A stretch of 64,000 bases of DNA from Acidobacteriota bacterium (GTDB taxonomy: Bacteria > Acidobacteriota > Terriglobia > Bryobacterales > UBA6623): assembly GCA_016125275.1 (NCBI GenBank), contig WGMB01000002.1:503231-567230 (forward strand). The letters run 5' to 3'. The notes under the pieces were generated by a model. That model made no database searches. It had not been told where the DNA came from and worked only from the letters and a program-made list of their open reading frames with translations. Position 1 is the stretch's first letter; every line of letters begins with the position of its first letter. The translations under genes were made by a program, and so were the position numbers. This document shows positions 1-6,529 of the stretch, one piece after another.

Positions 1-369
1 CTTGGCGCCGGTCAGCGCCGCCTCCATCTGCTGCTGCATCTGCGAGGCGAACATCTGGGCTTTGTCCTTGTCGCCGGGCAGCGGCTCGTTCACCGTCTTG
101 GCGGCCAGCGCTTCGGCGTCTTGGAGCGAATGCACCAGCGCGTTCACGTCATGCTCGTAGGTCTCCGCCCCGGCTAGGTCTTCCACGGCTGCGTCGTCGC
201 GCAGCAGCGTGGCTTGGCTCAGCGCATGGGCGAAGTCCTGCGTGAGCGCGTTGTGGTTGTTGATCACCACTTCATCAACGACTTCCACCGCCCTCGGCGC
301 CGCCGGCTTGCTCGAGCAAGCCGCCAGCAGCGCCGCCAAGGCCATGGCGCAATAGGTCATTCGGTTCAT
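1..369 (-). CDS. Putative lipoprotein, 3' end beyond the window
   Basis: The reading frame starts at ATG 369-367 and is open to the window edge (123 codons seen). The first 20 residues form a lipoprotein signal peptide: a short hydrophobic stretch followed by a LAAC-S lipobox with Cys near residue 18. The protein is therefore predicted to be lipid-anchored after signal peptidase II cleavage. The mature part is acidic and Gln/Ala-rich, probably alpha-helical, with a Met/Gln-rich run near the visible end. I recognise no family. It lies downstream of the ECF sigma gene on the same strand, separated by about 174 bp that contain a long inverted repeat, so co-regulation is possible but not shown. 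Confidence 0.6.
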   Translation of the reverse strand, partial: MNRMTYCAMALAALLAACSSKPAAPRAVEVVDEVVINNHNALTQDFAHALSQATLLRDDAAVEDLAGAETYEHDVNALVHSLQDAEALAAKTVNEPLPGDKDKAQMFASQMQQQMEAALTGAK

Positions 370-480
370 GGGGTTTTCTTTGCCTCCCTGCTCGATTCCA
401 TCGAGCTGTTTCTTGCATCGGACGGCCCCGCGGGGCGCCTCTAGCAAAGAGCTTAGAGACGGCCCCGGCGGGATCGTCCC

Positions 481-526
481 CGGACTTTCCCGGGGATGCG
501 GAAGCGAGGATTCCCGGGAAAGTCCG
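481..526. repeat. 14-bp perfect inverted repeat, 18-nt loop
   Basis: The arms CGGACTTTCCCGGG (481-494) and CCCGGGAAAGTCCG (513-526) are exact reverse complements. The repeat lies between the stop of the sigma factor gene and the start of the lipoprotein gene. No T-run follows on the minus strand, so a simple intrinsic terminator is not obvious. It could be an operator or an RNA hairpin. Confidence 0.6.
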
Positions 527-543
527 AGTCGGCGGCTTCGGGC

Positions 544-1098
544 TCAAGCCGCAACCTGGTCGACTCCTGCCGGCGCGGCGATCCGCGCCCGGCGCGCCGC
601 GACGACGGCGCCGAGCTTCGTCCGCGGATTCACCCGCTCACGCAGCTTCTTCTTCAGCCGGTGCAGCCGCACCCGCACGCCGATCGGGCTCAGCGAGCAG
701 CGCTTGCCGATCTCCTCGCAGGTGAGCCCGTAGACGGCTTGCAGCACCAGCACCTCCTGGTCGCCCGGCGACAGCCTGCCCAACAGCGCCGAGGCGTCCG
801 GGGCGGCGCCGTTCGGCGCGGGAACCGTCGGCAACACGTAGTCCTCCAGCGGCTCCAGCCGGCGCTGCTTGCGGACCTCGGTCAGCAGCAGGTTCAAGGC
901 GATCCGGTTGATCCAAACTTGCAGCGCGTCCAAGGCGTGGAGCTGCTTGCGCCGCTCCCATCCCCGGGCCCAGGCAGCCTGCGCCAGCTCCTCGGCCGTC
1001 GTCCCGCTCACTCCTCGCGAGGTGAGAAACCGCAGGGTCAAGGAATAGCCGCGCCCGTAAGCAGCGGCGAAGGTTTCAGAGTTCAACAGAGCGCTCAT
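544..1098 (-). CDS. ECF-type RNA polymerase sigma factor
   Basis: This is a 184-residue sigma-70-family protein of extracytoplasmic-function size. Residues 10-75 resemble region 2 (EELAQAAWARGWERR followed by a helix with VWINRIALN). Residues 105-155 form region 4, with a helix-turn-helix (EVLVLQAVYGLTCEEIGKRC, then VRVRLHRLKKKLRE). There is no region 3 and no large N-terminal domain. It would direct polymerase to a dedicated set of promoters. ATG 1098 was chosen because region 2 starts right after it; an upstream in-frame extension to 1224 is low-complexity and lacks family features. It is divergent from the histidine kinase gene. No anti-sigma factor gene is adjacent, so control may run through the neighbouring kinase/regulator genes; that link is inference. 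Confidence 0.88.
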   Translation of the reverse strand: MSALLNSETFAAAYGRGYSLTLRFLTSRGVSGTTAEELAQAAWARGWERRKQLHALDALQVWINRIALNLLLTEVRKQRRLEPLEDYVLPTVPAPNGAAPDASALLGRLSPGDQEVLVLQAVYGLTCEEIGKRCSLSPIGVRVRLHRLKKKLRERVNPRTKLGAVVAARRARIAAPAGVDQVAA

Positions 1099-1247
1099 AA
1101 AAGTGCCACCGCTCTCGAAGGTAGCGCCGCGGGGGCCGGTTGAAACCCCGTAGAATCCCGAGGAGCGGCCCACAATCTCACGAGGCCTACGTTTTTTGTA
1201 GCGGCCGTCGGTGTGGTCCCCCACCGTGCTCCCAGGGCGCCGCAGGC

Positions 1248-1253
1248 TATAAT
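1248..1253 (+). promoter_or_regulatory. -10 box TATAAT close to the kinase start
   Basis: A consensus TATAAT ends 12 nt before ATG 1266. The -35 region at 17-18 nt spacing is weak. A transcript starting 6-7 nt after the box would have a leader of only about 6 nt. Confidence 0.45.
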
Positions 1254-1265
1254 TCGGTTTCTCTG

Positions 1266-2738
1266 ATGACTACCGGCAGACCGAGTCGGCCGCCCGCGGT
1301 TCCCCCTCAGACCGCCGCGCCTGATATCGCCGGTTTGTTCGCCTCGTCTCCCTGTTTGTTGGTGGTGCTCGACCCGGCCGGGCGCATCGTCGAGTGGAAC
1401 GAAGCCTGCACGCTGCTCAGCGGCTACGAGCTCGACGAGGTGCGCGGGCGCCCCGTCTGGGACATCCTCGCTCCGGAAGGCCAAGCCGAGCGCTGGCGAG
1501 CCACCAAGCGCCGCATCTTCGAAGCCGGCGAGGAGCCCGCTCGCGACGGCCAGTGGGCCACCCGCTTCGGAGAGCGCCGTTTCGTGCGCTGGGCCGCCGC
1601 CGTCGACCGCACCGGCGCGCCGGAGGAGGCCCGCATGCTGGTCTCCGCGGTCGATCTGACCGACCTGTTCTCCACCCGCCAAGCCCTGGACCACTTGGCG
1701 GACCAGGAGCGCACGATCTTTGACCGCCTGCCCGTGTTGCTTTCGGTGCAGGACCCCGGCGGACGCTTCCTGTTCGGCAACCGGCGCTTTCGCGAGATCT
1801 TCCACTTCGAAGGCCCTCTCGACGGCAAGCTCCCCGCCGAGCTCTTTGGGCCCGAGCTCGCCGCCCGCTTCGAGAACCTGCAGGAGCTGGCCCGCGAGGG
1901 CTCGGCCCGTATCATCGAGGAGTCCTTCGACCTCGCCGGCCGCCGGCTCGAGCTGGTTACCTCGATCCTGCCGCTGTTCGACGACGACGGCCGCTTCGAG
2001 GGGGCCTGCGCGCTCTCCGACGACCGCACCGAGGCCCGCGCGACGGCCCGCCTGCTCGAGCTGCGCAGCCGCGAGGTCGCCGACCTCTCACAACGGCTCA
2101 TCGCCGCCGAGGAGGACGAGCGCCGCCGCATCGCCCGCGAGCTGCACGACGGCATCAACCAGGAGGTCGCCTCGCTGGCCGTCGAGCTGGGCATGCTGGC
2201 CGTCGACGAGTCCCCCCCCTCCGGCTCCGGCGGCTACTCCGTGCGCGAGCTCAGCGAGCGGGCCATGCAGATCTCCGACCAGGTTCGCCAGCTCTCGCAC
2301 CAGCTCCACCCCTCCACGCTCGAGACCCTGGGCCTGTCCGACGCACTGCGCTCCTTCGCCATGAGCGTCCGCAAACGGCCCGACGTCCACTTGGACTACT
2401 ACATCGATGACGTGCCGCCGATCCTTTCGCTGCTCGTCGCCACCTGCATCTACCGCATTGCCCAGGAGGCGGTGCACAACGCCGTCCGCCATGCCGAGGC
2501 CTCCGGCATCCGGCTCAGCCTGCGCCTGGAGGGCCAGGCCTTGCGGCTGGTGGTGGAGGACGACGGCAAGGGCTTCGACCCTGAAACCGTGCAGGCCGGC
2601 CTCGGCTTCGTGGGCATGCGCGAGCGCGCCCGCATGGCCAACGGCGCTCTCAGCATCCGCTCCGCGCCGGGCGGCGGTGCCCGCATCAGCTTCAAGACCT
2701 CTTTGGCGGACCAGCCGCCCACAGGAAACGCCTCATGA
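1266..2738 (+). CDS. PAS-domain sensor histidine kinase, NarL/DesK type
   Basis: This 490-residue soluble kinase has two PAS domains (about residues 18-130 and 145-260). A HisKA_3 dimerisation domain follows, with the motif ARELHDGINQEV and phospho-acceptor His294. It ends in a HATPase_c domain (about 385-480) with N-box YRIAQEAVHNAVRHA and G-box DDGKGFD. No transmembrane segment is visible, so it probably senses a cytoplasmic signal through PAS. ATG 1266 is preferred over an upstream start at 1140 because it directly follows a TATAAT box and the extension is unrelated sequence. Its stop overlaps the start of the response regulator by 4 bp (ATGA), so the two form a cognate pair. Confidence 0.93.
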   Translation: MTTGRPSRPPAVPPQTAAPDIAGLFASSPCLLVVLDPAGRIVEWNEACTLLSGYELDEVRGRPVWDILAPEGQAERWRATKRRIFEAGEEPARDGQWATRFGERRFVRWAAAVDRTGAPEEARMLVSAVDLTDLFSTRQALDHLADQERTIFDRLPVLLSVQDPGGRFLFGNRRFREIFHFEGPLDGKLPAELFGPELAARFENLQELAREGSARIIEESFDLAGRRLELVTSILPLFDDDGRFEGACALSDDRTEARATARLLELRSREVADLSQRLIAAEEDERRRIARELHDGINQEVASLAVELGMLAVDESPPSGSGGYSVRELSERAMQISDQVRQLSHQLHPSTLETLGLSDALRSFAMSVRKRPDVHLDYYIDDVPPILSLLVATCIYRIAQEAVHNAVRHAEASGIRLSLRLEGQALRLVVEDDGKGFDPETVQAGLGFVGMRERARMANGALSIRSAPGGGARISFKTSLADQPPTGNAS

Positions 2739-3370
2739 GCCTGCCCCGCGTCCTCATCGCCGACGATCACGCCATGTTCGCCGACGGCGTCCGTCGCTTG
2801 CTCGAAAAGGACTACGAGGTGGTGGGCTTCGCCGAGGACGGCCGCCAGTTGATGGAGGAGACCAAGCGCCTGCGCCCCGAGGTCGTCGTCGCCGACATCT
2901 CGATGCCCTCGCTCAACGGCATCGAGGCCGCCCGCCAGCTTCGCGCCGCTGACAAGCGCCTCAAGATCATCCTGCTCACCATGCACGAGGACGTCACCTT
3001 CGCCAGCCGCGCCTTCGAGGCAGGGGTGTCGGGCTACCTGCTCAAGCACTGCGCCGCCGACGAGCTGCTCACGGCCATGCGCGAGGTCCTCAACGGCCGC
3101 ACCTACGTCACCCCCCGCATTGCCGGCGACCTGCTGCAGGTGATGCAGCGGCGGGACGGCGAAGCCAAGGAAGTCCAGCTCACGCCCCGCGAGCGTGAGA
3201 TCCTGCAACTGCTCGCCGAGGGCAAGACCATGAAGGAAATCGCCGCCGTCCTCGACGTTTCCACCCGCACCGTCGAATTTCACAAGTACAATCTGATGGA
3301 AAAGACGGGCATGCACACCACCGCCGAGCTGACTCTCTACGCCGCGCGCCACGGATTGGTGGGGCTCTGA
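2735..3370 (+). CDS. NarL/FixJ-family response regulator
   Basis: This 211-residue protein has an N-terminal receiver domain with the acidic pair AD-D at residues 10-11, phospho-acceptor Asp54 (VVVADISMPS) and a conserved Lys in the motif YLLKH. A C-terminal LuxR-type helix-turn-helix follows (about 147-205; LTPREREILQLLAEGKTMKEIA). It should bind DNA as a dimer when phosphorylated by the kinase encoded immediately upstream, with which it overlaps by 4 bp. The length is normal for the family. Confidence 0.95.
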   Translation: MSLPRVLIADDHAMFADGVRRLLEKDYEVVGFAEDGRQLMEETKRLRPEVVVADISMPSLNGIEAARQLRAADKRLKIILLTMHEDVTFASRAFEAGVSGYLLKHCAADELLTAMREVLNGRTYVTPRIAGDLLQVMQRRDGEAKEVQLTPREREILQLLAEGKTMKEIAAVLDVSTRTVEFHKYNLMEKTGMHTTAELTLYAARHGLVGL

Positions 3371-3404
3371 GCCGGAGCCGCGGCGATTTCCCGGCTCAGA
3401 CCTC

Positions 3405-3428
3405 GGAACTTTCCGGGGGGTAATCGTC
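3405..3428 (+). promoter_or_regulatory. Candidate ECF-type promoter
   Basis: GGAAC (3405-3409) followed after 15 nt by CGTC (3425-3428) matches the general form of ECF sigma promoters (GGAAC-N15-17-CGTC). It lies 35 nt upstream of the receiver-only protein start, and the window's only ECF sigma gene is 2.3 kb away. That this sigma recognises it is inference. Confidence 0.35.
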
Positions 3429-3463
3429 GGTCGCCGGGCTCATGATGTGGCCAGGGAACGGGG

Positions 3464-3952
3464 ATGTCGGATGGGAGCTACAGCCCGGGGTCGCAGCAAG
3501 GCCCGGTTCCCCCTGTGAGGTGCGCCACGTCCAAACCCACAGCCGTCATCGCGGACGACCAAGCCTCGTTCAGCTCGATCGTGACCCGGCTCCTGCAAAG
3601 GGAGTTCGACATCCTGGCCGCGACCAGGGACGGCGTGGCCCTGTTGGCCGCCATCGAGCGGCACCATCCCGATCTCGTCGTCGCCGACATCAACATGCCG
3701 TTGATGAACGGCATTGACGCCGTCAGCCGCGCCCGCGCGGTCGGCAGCCTGGAGCGCGAAGCCTGCGAGCCCACCGCCGTGGTCTTTCTAACCAACCATG
3801 ACGACCAGATTCTGCTCGAGCGCGCCATCGCCGCCGGCGGCCTGGGCTACGTGCTCAAGCCGCGCGCGGCGGTGGATCTGCTGGTCGCCGTGGCCGCCGC
3901 GCGGCAGGGTCGCCGGTTCGTCTCGCCGCCGCTCGAAGATCCCGCCGCCTAG
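3464..3952 (+). CDS. Receiver-only response regulator with NarL-like linker
   Basis: This 162-residue protein has about 22 unstructured N-terminal residues and then a CheY-like receiver: ADDQ acidic pair near residue 31, phospho-acceptor Asp75 (VVADINMPLMNGIDAV) and a conserved Lys in YVLKPRAA. After the receiver the sequence continues like a NarL linker (GRRFVSPPL) but stops before any helix-turn-helix. It is therefore either a NarL regulator that lost its output domain or a dedicated phosphate-relay partner. It lies 93 bp downstream of the complete NarL regulator on the same strand. It could buffer phosphoryl groups from the same kinase, or partner the ECF sigma; neither is shown by sequence alone. 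Confidence 0.85.
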   Translation: MSDGSYSPGSQQGPVPPVRCATSKPTAVIADDQASFSSIVTRLLQREFDILAATRDGVALLAAIERHHPDLVVADINMPLMNGIDAVSRARAVGSLEREACEPTAVVFLTNHDDQILLERAIAAGGLGYVLKPRAAVDLLVAVAAARQGRRFVSPPLEDPAA

Positions 3953-4752
3953 CGGCTTTCCGGCGGCGTAGCCGTCCCCATCCAGTCCAGCCCCTCCCGC
4001 AGCGCCCGGAAGAACTCGGGACGCGCGTCGGGAAAGCTGTGGCCGCCCGCGCGCAGCCAGACCATCTTCTTGGGCTCGCGCGCCGCCGCCGCGATCGCCT
4101 GGAAGTCCTGCGGCGTCACCCAGCGGTCTTGATCCGATTGCAGGGCCAACAGCGGCAGCGGCGCGAGCGCGGCCACGTAGGGCTCGACGCTGAAATAGGG
4201 CCCGCCGGCCCGAAAGCCCGGCAGAAACTGCAAGTGATCCCACCAGCGCCAGCCCAGCACCCCCTCCAGCGGCAGCGCCACCGCCACCACGCCGGCCAGC
4301 AGCGGACGCATTCCCTCGCCCGCCCCCGCCAGCGCCGCCAGGGCCGCTCCGGCCGACCAGCCCATGCAGTACAGCGGCAGGCCGTCGCCGGCCTGTACGT
4401 CCAGCGCCAGCGCCCGAAAGTCCTCCTGGGCCTGCTCCGGCGTCAGCTCCGTCTCGCCGGTAAAGCAGCTCAGGTAGTGCTGCGAATCGAGCTGGTAGAC
4501 GTCAAAGCCCCAACCGGCGAGGCGCTCGGCGATGGCGTCGCCGAAGGGATGGAAGCCGCCGTCGCCGGAAGCCAGCAGCGCCTTGCGAGACGGTCCGGCC
4601 CCGACGCTGCCGCCCAGCATCCGCCGCAGCGTCTGCCGCCGGCCGCGGATCGGGATGTGAAACTCCTCGTGCGCAGCCGCCGGCGACAGCCCCCGCGCCG
4701 CCGCGCCCCCGGCCAGCAGGCTCAACGCGCGTCGGCGGGTGACCCTCTTCAC
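3949..4752 (-). CDS. AcvB/VirJ-like alpha/beta hydrolase, Tat-type signal
   Basis: A 267-residue protein from GTG 4752, with GGGGAGGG just upstream as ribosome binding site. The N-terminus (MKRVTRRRALSLLAGG) looks like a twin-arginine signal, giving a periplasmic enzyme. The nucleophile elbow is GWSAG with Ser133; a GDGGF block and a WGFDVYQLDSQHYL block match the VirJ/AcvB family. A C-terminal GGHSF supplies the likely catalytic His. In other bacteria AcvB-type enzymes hydrolyse lysyl-phosphatidylglycerol and are encoded next to the synthase, as here. Its start overlaps the stop of the flippase-like gene by 4 bp (GTGA). It is a divergent paralogue of the hydrolase at 5750-6529; why the operon needs two is unknown. 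Confidence 0.8.
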   Translation of the reverse strand: MKRVTRRRALSLLAGGAAARGLSPAAAHEEFHIPIRGRRQTLRRMLGGSVGAGPSRKALLASGDGGFHPFGDAIAERLAGWGFDVYQLDSQHYLSCFTGETELTPEQAQEDFRALALDVQAGDGLPLYCMGWSAGAALAALAGAGEGMRPLLAGVVAVALPLEGVLGWRWWDHLQFLPGFRAGGPYFSVEPYVAALAPLPLLALQSDQDRWVTPQDFQAIAAAAREPKKMVWLRAGGHSFPDARPEFFRALREGLDWMGTATPPESR

Positions 4753-5774
4753 GCAGCCCTCCCCGCCGCCTCGCCGGCGCGCCAAGCCTCCAGCTCCGCC
4801 CGCACCGTGCTCAGCCGCAACCCCGACCGCGCAAAACAGACCGAGCCGATCGCCCACAGCGGAATCGTCAGCACCAGGAACACCACGATCGAAAAGCCCG
4901 TCGCCGTGGTCTTCTCCACGCCGAAGATCGTCAGTCCCAGCACCGTCACCAACTGGTACGTGCCCAGGTTGCCCGGCCCGCCCGGCACGGCGTTGCCCAC
5001 GTGCTGCACCAGGAACGCGCCGATCACCTGCCAGAACGACAGCGGCAGGCCATACGACCGCGCCGCCCAATAGAACGCCAGCGCCTGAAAGCCCAGCACG
5101 CCCGACGACGCCAGCGCCGCCGGCAGCGCTCCGCGCGAGCCGCCGATGCGCCCCAGGCTCTCCCCCAGCGGCCGCAGCTTGCGCCAGAGCCAGTTCCGCG
5201 ACGGCGGCCGGCGCTCCCGGGCCCGGCGCTGCGACAGCACGGCCAGCCCCACCAGCGCCGCCAACCCGCCGAAAGCGATGCCCGCCAGCGCCGCCTCGGC
5301 GTCCACCAGGTAGCGCGGCAAAGGCGTCGCCAGCACCACCACGCCGAACGCCGCCGCCAGCCAGATCGCGTCGATAAAGCGCTCCACCACCACCGACGAC
5401 ACCACCGCCCCGTAGGCGCCGCCCAATTTTTGGGCGATCAAGTGGATGCGCAGCAGCTCCCCCATCCGCAACGGCAGAATCTCGTTCAGGTACAGCCCGG
5501 CGTAGGTCGCCTTGGTCGTCTCGAGCGGCCCCACATCGCCGGTGGACTCGAGCAGCCGATGCCAGCGCCAGCCCTGCGTCAGGTACGCCAGGATGTCGGT
5601 CAGCACGGCCAGCGCCAGCCACTCGGGCTGCATGCCCCGGACCTCGCTCGACAGGTCGGCCCAGGAGACGTCGTGGAACACCCAGATCAGCGAGCCGGCC
5701 GCCAGCAGGTAGCCGATCCAGGCCCTTCCGCCGGACGACGCGGCGGCCTTCAGCGGCTTTTCGCGAGCGCCCAC
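4749..5774 (-). CDS. Lysylphosphatidylglycerol synthase transmembrane (flippase-like) protein
   Basis: A 341-residue polytopic inner-membrane protein with about seven to eight hydrophobic segments. It belongs to the UPF0104/COG0392 family, the flippase half of MprF. Typical blocks include YLNEILPLRMGELLRIHL, VVSSVVVERFIDAIWLA and the conserved HVGNAVPGGPGNLGTYQ. GTG 5774 is chosen because AGAGGAG lies 7 nt upstream; this makes it overlap the preceding hydrolase gene by 25 bp. A CTG at 5753 is a weaker alternative. In classical MprF this domain is fused to the transferase; here it is a separate gene in the same operon, so it probably flips the aminoacylated lipid made by the 6526-8313 product. 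Confidence 0.85.
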   Translation of the reverse strand: MGAREKPLKAAASSGGRAWIGYLLAAGSLIWVFHDVSWADLSSEVRGMQPEWLALAVLTDILAYLTQGWRWHRLLESTGDVGPLETTKATYAGLYLNEILPLRMGELLRIHLIAQKLGGAYGAVVSSVVVERFIDAIWLAAAFGVVVLATPLPRYLVDAEAALAGIAFGGLAALVGLAVLSQRRARERRPPSRNWLWRKLRPLGESLGRIGGSRGALPAALASSGVLGFQALAFYWAARSYGLPLSFWQVIGAFLVQHVGNAVPGGPGNLGTYQLVTVLGLTIFGVEKTTATGFSIVVFLVLTIPLWAIGSVCFARSGLRLSTVRAELEAWRAGEAAGRAA

Positions 5775-6529
5775 TCGAAGGCTCCTCTCAGCTCCCGGTA
5801 GAAGCCCGCGTCGTTGCCGTCGAAGCGGTGGTTCTGGGCCGCGACCTCCACGAATCGCTTGGGCTCGCGCGCCGCGGCATACAGCTCGTCGGCTTCGGCC
5901 TTGCCCACGTACTGGTCGCCCGTCGAACGCAGAATCGCCAGCGGCGTCGGCGCCACCATCCCCAGGCGGTCCTTGACGGAGAACATCGGCTCCTTGGGCT
6001 CGCTCTGCAGCAGGATCGACAGGTTGTCCTTCATCCGCCAGGCCAGGGCGTTGCGGTCCGCCAGCCCGAACACCACCACGCCCGAGTACTTCGAGTCGCG
6101 CTGCGGGGCCGACGCCGCCAGCGCCGCCAAGCCGGCGCCTTCGGACCAGCCCGTCAGCAAGACCCTGCGACCGGGCGCCACCAGGTTCGAAACCGCCAGC
6201 AGGTCGTCCATGATCTGCTGCTCGGTCAGCGTCGTCGAGCCGGTGAACGAGGTCAGGTAGTTGTTGGTGTCCAGCCCGTATACGTCGTAGCCCCAGCCCG
6301 CCATCGTGCGGCCCATCTCGACGGCCTTGCCGGCCCAGCCGCGGTCGCCCGGCAGGAACAGCACCGCCGGCCGAGCCGCCGATCCCGCTTCCCCGGGGAG
6401 GTAGTAGATCTGTTGCTTGCGGCCCCGCAACTCGGGCTCGTTGCGGCCGGGATGCAGCGGCGCAGCCCCGGCCGCCGCCGCCAGGGCCCAGAGCATCGCC
6501 GCCGACACGCTCATTCGCCACGCACTCAT
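5750..6529 (-). CDS. AcvB/VirJ-like alpha/beta hydrolase, Sec signal
   Basis: A 259-residue periplasmic hydrolase. Residues 1-23 are a Sec signal peptide ending at an AGA-A site. The VirJ-type pattern is clear: PGDRGWAGKAVEMG, WGYDVYGLDTNNYLTSFTG, nucleophile GWSEG (Ser129) and a late QNHRFDG supplying the likely His. Family knowledge (AcvB, Pseudomonas PA0919) suggests hydrolysis of aminoacyl-phosphatidylglycerol, balancing the synthase encoded upstream. Its ATG overlaps the transferase stop by 4 bp (ATGA), so translation is coupled. It aligns block by block with the second hydrolase of the operon, which has a Tat-type rather than a Sec signal. Confidence 0.83.
   Translation of the reverse strand: MSAWRMSVSAAMLWALAAAAGAAPLHPGRNEPELRGRKQQIYYLPGEAGSAARPAVLFLPGDRGWAGKAVEMGRTMAGWGYDVYGLDTNNYLTSFTGSTTLTEQQIMDDLLAVSNLVAPGRRVLLTGWSEGAGLAALAASAPQRDSKYSGVVVFGLADRNALAWRMKDNLSILLQSEPKEPMFSVKDRLGMVAPTPLAILRSTGDQYVGKAEADELYAAAREPKRFVEVAAQNHRFDGNDAGFYRELRGAFEWALAKSR

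Noticed and set aside
1189-1203. Small palindrome CTAC-T-run-GTAG between the sigma and kinase genes as a terminator
   Set aside because: The stem is only 4-5 bp and it lies between two divergent starts, where no terminator is needed.
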